DNA of 64,000 bases from Catalimonadaceae bacterium JC749 (GTDB lineage Bacteria > Bacteroidota > Bacteroidia > Cytophagales > Cyclobacteriaceae), in the NCBI GenBank assembly GCA_021730635.1, contig JAJNNC010000015.1:116119-180118 (forward strand), in the 5' to 3' direction. Positions 36,100-44,812 of this stretch are shown one piece after another. The notes beneath the pieces are model-generated. The model was not told where the DNA came from and ran no database searches. It worked only from the letters and a program-made list of their open reading frames with translations. Position 1 is the first letter of the stretch. Every line of letters starts with the position of its first letter. The translations under genes and the position numbers were made by a program.

Positions 36100-36936
36100 A
36101 TGTATCCGAATGTAGGGCCAAAAAATGAATGCATGCAATGTCAGTTTATTCCTCCGCCTGTTATCCTGAGAAACTATGTGCGTTATTTCTGGACGTTGGA
36201 TTTTAACATAGGTCCTTCGGAAAGAATCCTGAAAATCTTTGCGGATCGTTATCCAAGACTTATTTTTCAGTGTCTGGATGGTCACAGCCATATCAGGACA
36301 GTGAAAGGCGTGTCTCTTCCCCAGGCCTTTCTGGCAGGCGTGATGACGCGATCCTACACCTATGCTATTCAGGGAGCCTATGCGCATACCGGTGTCAGTT
36401 TGTACCCGCATGCTGTACCGTATTTGTTTGGCTTGGATGCCTGTGAACTGACCAATCAGCTTCCGAACATGCTTCATTTTTGTTCTCCCGATCTGCTGGA
36501 TCAGATACAAGAAGCCAGGTGTCATGCTGAGCGAATAGGGATCATCACTCAATTTTTAATCAACCGTGTACAGCAAAAGTGTCAGGAAGATCCATTTGTG
36601 AAATACTGTATATTCAGCCCTCAAAACCACAAAGTATGGAATCTCAATGACCTGATCCAAAAGAGTGCTTTGTCGGAGCGGCAGATAGAGAGAAGATTTC
36701 AGAAGTCGATAGGTGTTTCTCCAAAGACTTTTTTGAGAATTGCCCGCTTCGAAAAAGCCTTGCAACTGATGCAGCACTCTGATTTCGATCATTTGTCCCA
36801 TGTAGCCTTTGATCTGAATTATGCCGATCAGTCACATTTTACCAGGGATTTCAAAGCCTTTTCCGGACTGACGCCCAGAGCCTATTTACAGAGCAGGAAA
36901 TTGGTAGAAGAAAGCGCTTCGTTTCTAAAAAACTAA
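36100..36936 (+). CDS. AraC-family regulator with DUF6597-like N-terminus
   Basis: A 278-residue regulator. The N-terminal half (IPPPVILRNYVRYFWTLDF, RYPRLIFQ, GVSLYPHAVPYLFGL) matches the small sensor domain seen in many Bacteroidota AraC proteins. The C-terminal double HTH is in WNLNDLIQKSALSERQIERRF and the LSHVAFDLNYADQSHFTRDF block, ending FSGLTPRAYLQ. The start could be 36100 (ATG) or the later Met12. The target is unknown; a bidirectional terminator-like hairpin follows at 37000. Confidence 0.88.
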   Translation: MYPNVGPKNECMQCQFIPPPVILRNYVRYFWTLDFNIGPSERILKIFADRYPRLIFQCLDGHSHIRTVKGVSLPQAFLAGVMTRSYTYAIQGAYAHTGVSLYPHAVPYLFGLDACELTNQLPNMLHFCSPDLLDQIQEARCHAERIGIITQFLINRVQQKCQEDPFVKYCIFSPQNHKVWNLNDLIQKSALSERQIERRFQKSIGVSPKTFLRIARFEKALQLMQHSDFDHLSHVAFDLNYADQSHFTRDFKAFSGLTPRAYLQSRKLVEESASFLKN

Positions 36937-36999
36937 GCCTGTCTCCCACAGCAAAAAATGAATAGTTTCAGATCAAAGAAGATTTTGCCAGAAAGGAAT

Positions 37000-37029
37000 A
37001 CCAGGACTAATAAGCCCTGGCATTTTTTT
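37000..37029. terminator. Terminator between convergent genes
   Basis: CCAGGACT and AGCCCTGG form a stem with one mismatch and a short loop, followed by a seven-T run at 37023-37029. It lies 64 bases after the AraC stop and overlaps the last codon of the convergent membrane gene, so it may serve both strands. Confidence 0.65.
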
Positions 37030-37393
37030 CTTTCAGTCCTTTTTGCTGGAGGATTGCCATCAGAGCTACCCACACTGCCACTACTCCTATGATGACATGC
37101 CCTATAAAGGAAACACTATTGAGCAAAAGAAAGATGGCTATGATACTACCCACAACCCAGAGGCTGTCCAGCCATATCACGGTTCTTACCTGGTCTTCTG
37201 CCAAAGGATTTTGCACGGCCACCCAATATACAAAGCTGGCGAAGAATACCAGAAAAACACCTACGGCAAGGAACGGGGCGGTTGTCAACACCTGAAACAG
37301 GGTGGCAACGGGTTGAGCGAAAAAGACCAGGCCCAGTCCTGTCAGACCGGAGCTGATGGCATTGATTTTTAGAATGTTGGTTAAAGAGAACAT
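37007..37393 (-). CDS. Small four-helix membrane protein, unknown
   Basis: A 128-residue hydrophobic protein starting at the ATG complementary to 37391-37393 (MFSLTNILKIN). Four helices are apparent: AISSGLTGLGLVFFAQPVA, LAVGVFLVFFASFVYWVAV, TVIWLDSLWVVGSIIAIFLLL and IGHVIIGVVAVWVALMAIL. It resembles the anonymous DoxX-size integral membrane proteins found beside AraC regulators in this phylum. It is divergent from the AraC gene at 37536, with about 140 bases between starts, so regulation by that protein is plausible (inference). Confidence 0.75.
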   Translation of the reverse strand: MFSLTNILKINAISSGLTGLGLVFFAQPVATLFQVLTTAPFLAVGVFLVFFASFVYWVAVQNPLAEDQVRTVIWLDSLWVVGSIIAIFLLLNSVSFIGHVIIGVVAVWVALMAILQQKGLKEKNARAY

Positions 37394-37535
37394 AGTATTT
37401 ACGTTTTGATTGTAAAGCAAAGGTAGCGGATCGTTAAGGCTTGGAGATTACCTTTTCATGCCATTCAATCGTCATGATACGACAGTGTGTTTACCCGCAT
37501 GGATATAAACGATACCTTTGAAAAAAATAAAACGC

Positions 37536-38549
37536 ATGGAAAATTTTGTCAAAAAATTAACGACAGCCTTGTTGGCTTATGCGGTACAAAGGGATATGCC
37601 TATTGATATACTGTGCAGACAGTCTGCCATCGATGAGGAAGCTTTCAGCAAACAACCAGGGTATATCGTTACCCCTCCGCAAATGAATAACCTTTGGCGA
37701 AATGCCAGCCAGATGTCGGGTGATGATTTGTTTGGATTGCATTTCGGAGAATCCATGCAACTAGCGGCTTTGGGCATCATCGGACAGATCGTTCAGAGCA
37801 GTGCTACCATAGGAGAGGCCCTCACCCATGCCGGTGGACTGCTATCCCTGATCACGGATATGTTTCAAATGAAAGTACATCACTATCAGAAAACTTTTAC
37901 CATACAGCTTTTCGCTGATCAGGAGAAAGCCAGGCAGTTTACCTTTACTTACCGGCATATGGGAGAATATCTGCTTGCCTTCCTGTTGCATGAGGTGGAT
38001 GGTTTGTTGCTACAAAAAATTGAACCCCTATCCGCGAGTTTTCCCTATGCCTTGTCTGAGCCAAGGGAATATGAAAGAGTCTTGCGCTGTCCTGTCCATG
38101 TCAAAAAAGGAGATTTTCTCATCACAATGCCCCTAGCGTATTTATCTCTTCCTATCATTACCTCCCACTATGAATTGCAGCAGCAATTATTGCAGCAGGT
38201 GGGCACGATGTTGCCTTCAGGGCAAAAGACGGGAACACTCCGGCACAGGATATTTCATTACCTGCTGACGAACGCTTATCTCTATGCCTTGTCGTTGGAA
38301 GCGGTGGCTTCTAATTTTAATATGAGTCCCAGAACCTTGCAGCGTAAGCTGAAAGAAGAAGGCATCACTTTTCTTGACATTGTGGAGGAAGTGAGAAAAA
38401 CCTTGGCCATCAATTATCTGTCTACCGGAAATTATCAGATCAAAGAGGTAGCCTATGTCTTAGGATACAATGAATCCAGTGCCTTTGTCAGAGCGTTCAA
38501 ACGATGGACAGGAAAGACACCAGCCAATTATCATGCAAAAAAATTGTGA
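37536..38549 (+). CDS. AraC-family regulator, OruR/ArgR-like with N-terminal ligand domain
   Basis: A 337-residue regulator. The ATG at 37536 (MENFVKKL) is preferred over the TTG at 37518. The N-terminal 200 residues match the ligand-binding domain of OruR/ArgR/VirF-like AraC proteins (LLAYAVQRDMPIDILC, DDLFGLHFGESM, ALGIIGQIVQSSATIGEAL). The C-terminal HTH is LEAVASNFNMSPRTLQRKLK and IKEVAYVLGYNESSAFVRAF, ending RWTGKTPANY. Despite the domain's family name it need not bind arabinose. It is divergent from the small membrane gene at 37007. Confidence 0.88.
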   Translation: MENFVKKLTTALLAYAVQRDMPIDILCRQSAIDEEAFSKQPGYIVTPPQMNNLWRNASQMSGDDLFGLHFGESMQLAALGIIGQIVQSSATIGEALTHAGGLLSLITDMFQMKVHHYQKTFTIQLFADQEKARQFTFTYRHMGEYLLAFLLHEVDGLLLQKIEPLSASFPYALSEPREYERVLRCPVHVKKGDFLITMPLAYLSLPIITSHYELQQQLLQQVGTMLPSGQKTGTLRHRIFHYLLTNAYLYALSLEAVASNFNMSPRTLQRKLKEEGITFLDIVEEVRKTLAINYLSTGNYQIKEVAYVLGYNESSAFVRAFKRWTGKTPANYHAKKL

Positions 38550-38653
38550 AACCAGCCGGATTCTCTGTTGGAGGCCTCTGTCGGTTTTATTCTATTTTAT
38601 GCTGCCCATAGTCGCTAATTTTGCCCCTTCATTCCAAAAAAAGTCTACGAGCT

Positions 38654-39538
38654 ATGAAAAAAAACAGTCTCTCCAAACAAAGGGCTGCTGCCGCTATTCC
38701 TGACCTAACAAACCTTTCACCCTTTATTGGCCATTGGAAAGTGTCTGATCCCAGTGGCCAGGGTATAGTTCATGGACAGGTTACTTATGAATGGATGGAA
38801 GGGGGTTTCTTTCTGATACAATATGTTGACATACCTCGGTCAGGACAAAGAATACAGGGGATTGAAATCGTTGGACTGCCACAAAATGAAGGGGGACATA
38901 CCAGTGAAAACATAGTGTCTCGCTTTTACGATTCAACGGGTAGCATCCATGAGTACGTGTATGCCCTGGAAGGAAATATACTGACCATCTGGGAAGGACA
39001 AAATGGTGCTGCACCCTATTTTCAGGGAGTCTTTAGCCAGGATTATAAGAGTTGTTTAGGAAACTGGCACTTACCCGATGGAGATGTATATGCCTTGATG
39101 ATGAGCAGAATGCATCCTAAAGAGGATTATCTGCGTACCCTAAAGAATATGATGGACGCCATGGATAGGACTGGAGATTTTGAGCCTATGATCGAAAGGT
39201 TAGCGGAAGAGGTTGTATTTAAAGCAACCATCAGGGAGGGTATACCCATCAGTGGACCCTTTGTGGGAAAGCAAAAAGTGACGCAATATTTTAGAGAAAT
39301 ACTTCCCTCTGTAGCCGTGTTTGTACAACAGAAACCTATCCGATTGATGGCTGATGATCTACAAGTCATTATGTTGGGTGAGGATGCTTTTACCCTGAAA
39401 AAAACAATCAAACGTATCAGAGCCCTTATGCGATGGTGGTTGGTTTTCGAGGTAGCTTCATCAATAGCATTCAGTTTATTCAGGATCTCTCTGGTATTTA
39501 TGAAGCCTATGCCTGAAAAGGAAAAGCATGGAAAATAG
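38654..39538 (+). pseudogene. DUF1579-like plus SnoaL-like protein with -1 frameshift near the 3' end
   Basis: The ATG at 38654 begins MKKNSLSKQRAA. The first half resembles DUF1579-type domains (FIGHWKVSDPSGQGIVHG, YEWMEGGFFLIQY). The second half is an NTF2/SnoaL fold (FEPMIERLAEEVVFKATI, GKQKVTQYFREILP). After codons CTG AAA AAA at 39395-39403 the open frame turns basic and hydrophobic and runs to 39538. In the -1 frame the sequence instead continues NNQTYQSPYAMVVGFR and then INSIQFIQDLSGIYEAYA with a stop at 39514-39516, exactly the C-terminus expected of a SnoaL domain. The switch falls in a seven-A run (39398-39404). Slippage, a real mutation or a sequencing error would all explain it. 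Confidence 0.7.
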
Positions 39539-39594
39539 AAACAATTAAAGTAACGCTTAAAGATGATCGAGTGTCTGTAAAAAATGAGTAAGCC

Positions 39595-40137
39595 ATGATA
39601 CACAAACCCCTAAGCATTGAATATAATCAGTACTATCAACCCTATATTGCCCTGGTAACAGAGGATACTTTGCAGGAAGCCCTGGCATGCAATGCGGAAG
39701 AACTCATTTCTTTTTTCAAAAAGATTCCACCTTCACAGCAGGACTATCGTTATGAAGAAGGAAAGTGGACGGTCAAAGAGGTGCTTTTGCATCTGATAGA
39801 GTTGGAAAGATACATGGTCTTTAAAGCCTGGGTAACAGCCAGGGGCGATCAGGCGACGGTGCTAGGCCACCCTGACCGGGAGCTTTATCTTTCCCAGGCC
39901 AGCATGACCAATCGTTCTTGGGAAAACATCCTGGAAGAGTTTAGGGTAGTCAGGGCGGCCACTCTCATCCTGTTTGAAAACATGCAGGAAAAACATAGCC
40001 AACGAATCGGAAATCATGTACGGCAGGCGCACGCCCTCTCTGCCAGGGCCATTGGCTTTAGCATCGTAGGGCATGGCAGGCATCATCTCAATGTCCTGAA
40101 AGAAAAATATCTACACAAGGAATTCAATGCTGGGTAA
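39595..40137 (+). CDS. DinB-family protein
   Basis: A 180-residue four-helix-bundle protein of the DinB/YfiT superfamily. Marks are LISFFKKIPPSQQDYRYEEG, GKWTVKEVLLHLIELERYM and a C-terminal GHGRHHLNVLKEKY. The usual metal-binding triad would be His in LLHLIE plus the two His of the GHGRHH region. Members can be thiol transferases or metal-dependent hydrolases; none can be assigned here. It lies about 80 bases after the frameshifted gene on the same strand. Confidence 0.88.
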   Translation: MIHKPLSIEYNQYYQPYIALVTEDTLQEALACNAEELISFFKKIPPSQQDYRYEEGKWTVKEVLLHLIELERYMVFKAWVTARGDQATVLGHPDRELYLSQASMTNRSWENILEEFRVVRAATLILFENMQEKHSQRIGNHVRQAHALSARAIGFSIVGHGRHHLNVLKEKYLHKEFNAG

Positions 40138-40146
40138 TAGGAGAAC

Positions 40147-40230
40147 ATGATTGATTGTGTGCCCACATCCCTGGATGGTTTTATCTCTGGCAACCAGGAT
40201 GATATTTAGTTTGTAGAGCAAGGGGAGGTG
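40147..40230 (+). pseudogene. Remnant of a dihydrofolate reductase-like (RibD C-terminal domain) gene
   Basis: From the ATG at 40147 the frame reads MIDCVPTSLDGFISGNQDDI, then stops (TAG), then continues FVEQGEV. The TSLDGFI-G-ND-DI pattern is the N-terminus of the dihydrofolate reductase / RibD C-terminal family (TSLDGFIAGP...), normally about 180 residues. The rest of the domain is not recognisable. It starts 10 bases after the DinB stop. This is probably a decayed gene start. Confidence 0.45.
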
Positions 40231-40530
40231 AGAAAGCAGACAAAAGGATATGTCGCAATTGGCCCTTTAGAATGCCGTTATGGCACCCCTTCTGTTAGGA
40301 ATAACGTCAGTATCTTTACAGGTATAATAAACTTAGTCTGATAACCTCTAATGAAACTGTTGTGAAATATTGAAAGGTAGAAAAATGAAACGCTTTAAAT
40401 GATCATTACATGACACCCCATAGATCCTTCGCAGACATAACTGGACATGAAAAAAGACTTCTCTTGCTTAAGGGATGACAAAAAAAGGGATGTCCATTTT
40501 ATACTATTTTTCCTGTGCTCGCACCCGTAA

Positions 40531-40551
40531 TTTTACCAGCGTTTGGTAAAA
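40531..40551. promoter_or_regulatory. TTTTACCA / TGGTAAAA dyad upstream of MATE 1
   Basis: A perfect 8-bp inverted repeat with a 5-base centre (GCGTT), about 105 bases before the first MATE start. It is a candidate operator for a dimeric regulator. No second copy is seen before MATE 2. Confidence 0.35.
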
Positions 40552-40655
40552 CCAGTCAGGGGCAGGCAGGTGTGTCTTAGAAATCTCTTACGACTAAACT
40601 ATTATGCGTTATGCTTCATGTAATCAGGTAAAACCGTGTTTAACGATGTAAACTT

Positions 40656-42089
40656 ATGAACAAATTACAGAAAGTTTCCACCATGCAACGTACATCCAAA
40701 GTAAGTAATATATTGATATTATTAAAGCAGGCACTGTTAGGTGAGGAGCAAAACTTCACCTCCGGTAGCATCAACCGGGCCATTTTCCTGCTTTCAGTTC
40801 CTATGATGCTCGAAATGTTGATGGAGTCCCTTTTTGCGGTCGTTGATATTTATTTTGTAGGGAAGTTGAATAACAACGATGCCATCGCTACGGTCGGACT
40901 GACAGAGTCAGTTTTGACACTCGTCTATTCTTTGGCAATCGGGTTGAGCATGGGGGCCACGGCCATGGTTGCCCGGCGTATTGGTGAAAATAACCGGGAA
41001 GCAGCCCGGATCGCAGGCATGCAGGCAATTTATGTAGGGATCGGTGCTTCTATTCTGATCAGTATCTTCGGATTGATCTTTGCCCGGGACATTCTCATTC
41101 TGATGGGGGCTGATGAGGGTATTATCCGAACGGGATTATCCTATACCCGCTGGATGTTTGGGGGGAACGTTACCATCATGCTGCTGTTTCTCATCAATGC
41201 CATCTTTCGGGGGGCGGGCAACGCCTCTCTGGCCATGCGATCGCTCTGGCTGGCCAATGGGCTGAATATTATCCTGGACCCTATTTTCATCCTGGGGCTC
41301 GGCCCTATTCCTGAATTTGGAGTGGAAGGCGCTGCCATCGCTACCAATATTGGTCGTGGACTGGGGGTAGTCTATCAGGTCTATCACTTGGTGAAAGGCA
41401 AGGGACAGATACAACTCAGCCGTTCAACCTTACCTGTGCGTTGGGATGTCATCAGACGCTTGCTGAATGTGTCGATAGGCGGTACCGCGCAGTTTCTGAT
41501 CGCTTCAGCCAGTTGGGTGTTCCTGATGCGTATCATGGCCACTTTTGGGAGCGAAGCCCTGGCCGGCTATACCATTGCGATCCGGGTCATTATCTTTGCA
41601 ATATTACCAGCCTGGGGCATGGCTAATGCCGCAGCCACCCTGGTGGGACAAAATCTGGGGGCAGAACAGCCCGATAGAGCGGAAAAGTCAGTATGGAAGA
41701 CAGCCTTTTATACCATGATTTTCCTGGGTTTTGTCACGCTGGTCTTCTTCACCATGGCCAAAGAAATTATCAGTTTCTTTAGCACTGATGCGCTGGTCAT
41801 ACAAAATGGCATTCAATGTCTGCGGATCGTGAGCCTGGGCTATATCTTTTATGCCTACGGCATGGTCATCACCCAATCTTTCAATGGAGCGGGGGATACC
41901 CGTACCCCTACTGTACTTAATTTGTTTGGCTTCTGGATGTTTCAGATACCCCTGGCCTATGTGCTGGCCAAGATGCTGGATGTAGGGCCTGTGGGTGTCT
42001 ATGGCGCTATTTCCATTGCGGAATCTACCCTGGCCGTAGTAAGTATCTTCCTTTTCCGCAGGGGCCGGTGGAAGTGTGTGAAAGTATAA
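40656..42089 (+). CDS. MATE-family efflux transporter (copy 1)
   Basis: A 477-residue inner-membrane multidrug and toxin exporter of the DinF/NorM superfamily with about 12 helices. Typical segments are INRAIFLLSVPMMLEMLMES, FAVVDIYFVGKLNNNDAIATVGLTE, GATAMVARRIGE, LINAIFRGAGNASLAM and FNGAGDTRTPTVLN. It is expelled-drug/cation antiport by family knowledge; the substrate is unknown. A close paralogue lies 670 bases downstream on the same strand. A strong terminator follows at 42112. Confidence 0.93.
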   Translation: MNKLQKVSTMQRTSKVSNILILLKQALLGEEQNFTSGSINRAIFLLSVPMMLEMLMESLFAVVDIYFVGKLNNNDAIATVGLTESVLTLVYSLAIGLSMGATAMVARRIGENNREAARIAGMQAIYVGIGASILISIFGLIFARDILILMGADEGIIRTGLSYTRWMFGGNVTIMLLFLINAIFRGAGNASLAMRSLWLANGLNIILDPIFILGLGPIPEFGVEGAAIATNIGRGLGVVYQVYHLVKGKGQIQLSRSTLPVRWDVIRRLLNVSIGGTAQFLIASASWVFLMRIMATFGSEALAGYTIAIRVIIFAILPAWGMANAAATLVGQNLGAEQPDRAEKSVWKTAFYTMIFLGFVTLVFFTMAKEIISFFSTDALVIQNGIQCLRIVSLGYIFYAYGMVITQSFNGAGDTRTPTVLNLFGFWMFQIPLAYVLAKMLDVGPVGVYGAISIAESTLAVVSIFLFRRGRWKCVKV

Positions 42090-42111
42090 TGTCAGATAAT
42101 TCCGTACAGTA

Positions 42112-42143
42112 AAAGTGGTACCAAAAGGAGGTGCCACTTTTTT
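42112..42143 (+). terminator. Rho-independent terminator after MATE 1
   Basis: AAAGTGGTACC (42112-42122) pairs with GGTGCCACTTT (42130-42140) over a seven-base loop, with one G-T pair, and runs into six T (42138-42143). It begins 22 bases after the stop. Confidence 0.85.
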
Positions 42144-42761
42144 AACACCCCTGTCTGCAACAGGTCAAACTAAAATTTTATCTTTCAAAAGTCATACAGC
42201 GCATACTTCCTTTTCTCGTTTGCATCCCAATGTCTGTAGATGGGGCTCATTATGGTGAAAAACACCTTGCTTTTGCAGGGTTGTCATAACATTTTTTTAG
42301 TGAATGTTCATTGATGGAGAAGATGATGGATAGCAACCATGAAGTATCTGTTTTTGATTAATCCATCGAGTAACAGCCAAAAACATACTTCTACTTTTGT
42401 TTTAAAAAAATGAACAGCCGGCTACAACAAGAAGGTTGTAAGGCATGAAGCTTTTCTGGAAGTAGGAAACCGGTCTACCCCTAAAAACTTGAGAATGTGA
42501 CGGTTATCCTCGAAAAGACATAGTATAAGTGAGCCTTAACAAGAGGGGTTACAAACAAATATTGTGTTGGCTATTACATGCCTTGATTACGACTCTTTTC
42601 TCTCATTTTAATCACACCTGCGAAAGTAATTTTATCCCGGCAATAAGAAGGCTGCCTACCAAACTGTGTCCCAAAGTCTTAGGAATGTTATGTAATAGGA
42701 TGCTTAGGTAGACTTCAGTTTTTCTTACTTAGCAGCCATAAAATTCATCGCAAACATTGTT
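42144..42761. other. Intergenic region between the two MATE genes
   Basis: About 620 bases. A TACAAC-N6-GTTGTA dyad lies at 42423-42440. A 60-codon frame at 42529-42711 has no family resemblance and unlike composition, so I do not call it. The promoter of MATE 2 should lie near the 3' end. Confidence 0.4.
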
Positions 42762-44198
42762 ATGTCCACTATCAAGTCTAGAGCTTTCCTGGGGCAGCGT
42801 CTCGCTACAATAAGGAAGCTCATTGTACTTTTCAAACAAGCTATTCTTGGGGAGGAACAAATTTTTACCTCTGGAAGTATCAATCGGGCTATATTCCTGC
42901 TTTCAGTGCCCATGATGCTTGAAATGTTGATGGAGTCTTTTTTTTCTATTGTAGATATATTTTTCGTCAGCCAATTACATGATAATCACGCGGTAGCGGC
43001 AGTCGGGCTGACAGAGTCGGTATTAGCATTGATTTACTCCCTGGCCACGGGTTTGAGCATGGCGGCTACGGCTATGGTAGCCAGGAGAATCGGAGAAAAT
43101 AACTACAAAGCGGCCTGTGTGGCCGGAATGCAAGCTATCTTTATTGGCATCGCTCTATCAGTACTTATCAGCATCGTTGGGTTGTTCTTTGCCCCAGAGA
43201 TTCTCAGGATGATGGGGGCGGACGAGGGCATTATTGCCGCAGGTATGTCTTATACCCGCTGGATGTTTGGAGGAAATATCACCATCATGTTGTTGTTTCT
43301 CATTAACGCCATTTTCAGAGGAGCAGGAAATGCTTCCATAGCGATGCGCTCTTTGTGGCTGGCCAATGGATTGAATATCATCCTGGATCCAGTGCTCATA
43401 CTGGGTTTCGGACCTATTGCAGGACTTGGGGTAGAAGGGGCAGCCATAGCGACCAATCTGGGCCGTGGGGTGGGGGTTATCTATCAGCTATATTATTTAG
43501 TCAAAGGTAAAGGTTCTGTCAAAATTACCTGGGATACACTGCCAGTACGTTGGGATATCATCCAAAGGCTGTTGAAAGTATCGATAGGAGGTGCAGCTCA
43601 GTTTCTCATTGCCTCTGCCAGTTGGGTGTTCCTCATGCGTATCATGGCTACCTTTGGGAGTGAAGCCCTGGCAGGCTATGTGATTGCTATCCGAGTCATT
43701 GTTTTCGCTTTATTGCCAGCCTGGGGCCTTGCTAATGCAACATCTACCCTGGTGGGACAAAACCTGGGGGCAGGGCAGCCTGACCGCGCGGAAGAGTCGG
43801 TGTGGAAAACGGCTTTGATCAACATGCTTTTCCTTGGTAGTATCACGCTTGTTTTTTATACCCTGGCTGAAAGCCTGATCAGTTTCTTTACTACCGATGC
43901 ACTGGTCATCCAAAATGGAGTGGAATGTCTGCGCATTGTGAGCCTGGGCTATATCTTTTATGCCTACGGCATGGTCATCACCCAATCTTTCAATGGCGCG
44001 GGGGATACCCGCACACCTACCATCCTTAATTTTTTTGGTTTCTGGATGTTTCAAATCCCTCTGGCTTATGTGCTGGCCAATCTTCTACAGGTGGGACCCA
44101 TAGGGGTCTATGAAGCTGCCGCCATCGCTGAGTCTGCGCTGGCAGTAGTTAGTATTATTATTTTCAGAAGAGGCCATTGGAAATATGTGACCCTTTAA
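42762..44198 (+). CDS. MATE-family efflux transporter (copy 2)
   Basis: A 478-residue paralogue of the gene at 40656, colinear along its whole length (GEEQ-FTSGSINRAIFLLSVP, LINAIFRGAGNAS, ASASWVFLMRIMATFGSEAL). The N-terminus and the loops differ most. One 59-base stretch (43938-43996) is identical to copy 1 while nearby codons have diverged, suggesting gene conversion. The two may have split substrate ranges. A regulator of the Rrf2 type follows 180 bases later but more likely serves the NmrA gene. Confidence 0.93.
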   Translation: MSTIKSRAFLGQRLATIRKLIVLFKQAILGEEQIFTSGSINRAIFLLSVPMMLEMLMESFFSIVDIFFVSQLHDNHAVAAVGLTESVLALIYSLATGLSMAATAMVARRIGENNYKAACVAGMQAIFIGIALSVLISIVGLFFAPEILRMMGADEGIIAAGMSYTRWMFGGNITIMLLFLINAIFRGAGNASIAMRSLWLANGLNIILDPVLILGFGPIAGLGVEGAAIATNLGRGVGVIYQLYYLVKGKGSVKITWDTLPVRWDIIQRLLKVSIGGAAQFLIASASWVFLMRIMATFGSEALAGYVIAIRVIVFALLPAWGLANATSTLVGQNLGAGQPDRAEESVWKTALINMLFLGSITLVFYTLAESLISFFTTDALVIQNGVECLRIVSLGYIFYAYGMVITQSFNGAGDTRTPTILNFFGFWMFQIPLAYVLANLLQVGPIGVYEAAAIAESALAVVSIIIFRRGHWKYVTL

Positions 44199-44351
44199 TC
44201 TTGTCACCAGAAAGCAATGTACTGCGCTTCAGCACACTGATGTCAAAATCCCTGTAAAACAAACACTGTATTATAGAGCATTAGCCTAGGGATGCGTTAT
44301 TATTCAATTATCAATTAAATTTTGAAAACGAAAACCTTTTTTGGTAAAAAC

Positions 44352-44370
44352 TGTAATATAAATTATATCA
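44352..44370. promoter_or_regulatory. Candidate Rrf2 operator (autoregulatory site)
   Basis: TGTAATATAAATTATATCA is an imperfect 7-5-7 dyad ending 10 bases before the Rrf2 start. It has the same layout and left half as the perfect dyad at 44813. Autoregulation is inferred. Confidence 0.55.
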
Positions 44371-44380
44371 GTTGTTTGTG

Positions 44381-44794
44381 ATGAATAACACGCGTTTTGC
44401 CGTAGGTGTACATATATTATCGCTCTTATCCTGTCATGGAGAGGATTATGTTTCCTCAGAATTGATTGCTAAAAGTATCAACATGAATCCGGCGATGGTC
44501 AGAAAAGAGTTGGGTGTGTTGCGTCAAACCGGATTGATAGAAAGCAAAGAAGGCATTGGTGGTGGAAGTCGACTGGCCAGGAAGCCTGAGCACATCTCCT
44601 TTGATGAAGTCTACCTTGCGGTAAAGGAGGATAGCCATGTGCTGGGATTGTACAGAGAAGATCCTAATCAGCAATGCCCTGTAGGGGCAAAAATCAATCA
44701 AGCACTGGAAGGGTTGTTTCAGGAGGTGGAGACCGCTTTTCTCCTAAAGCTAAGGATGATGAGCCTGGCTGAATTTACCAAGGTATTTCGCTGA
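44381..44794 (+). CDS. Rrf2-family transcriptional regulator
   Basis: A 137-residue winged-helix regulator of the Rrf2 family (YwnA-like branch). The ATG at 44381 (MNNTRFAVGVHILSLL) is preferred. The HTH is SSELIAKSINMNPAMVRKEL and the wing is GIGGGSRLARKPEHISFDEVYLAV. Only one cysteine lies in the C-terminal part (NQQCPVG), so an iron-sulfur cluster of the three-cysteine IscR type is unlikely. The downstream NmrA-type oxidoreductase gene starts 72 bases after it, behind a perfect dyad. This pairing of Rrf2 with an NAD(P)-binding protein is common in stress-response loci. Confidence 0.9.
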   Translation: MNNTRFAVGVHILSLLSCHGEDYVSSELIAKSINMNPAMVRKELGVLRQTGLIESKEGIGGGSRLARKPEHISFDEVYLAVKEDSHVLGLYREDPNQQCPVGAKINQALEGLFQEVETAFLLKLRMMSLAEFTKVFR

Positions 44795-44812
44795 ATTTTT
44801 TTTACGCTAAAC

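Larger units (their letters stand above)
40138..40655. other. Intergenic region upstream of MATE copy 1
   Basis: About 520 bases holding the reductase remnant (40147-40230) and an 8-bp inverted repeat at 40531-40551. The remainder shows no coding sequence, RNA gene or terminator that I can support. Confidence 0.45.

Noticed and set aside
37536..38549. Idea that this AraC protein is the arabinose regulator of the nearby arabinan locus
   Set aside because: Its N-terminal domain is the OruR/ArgR type, it lies 4 kb beyond araA and divergent from an unrelated membrane gene, and the shared 30-bp element is not found near it.
42529..42711. 60-codon frame between the MATE genes
   Set aside because: No family resemblance, unusual Cys/His/Leu content, and no regulatory context.
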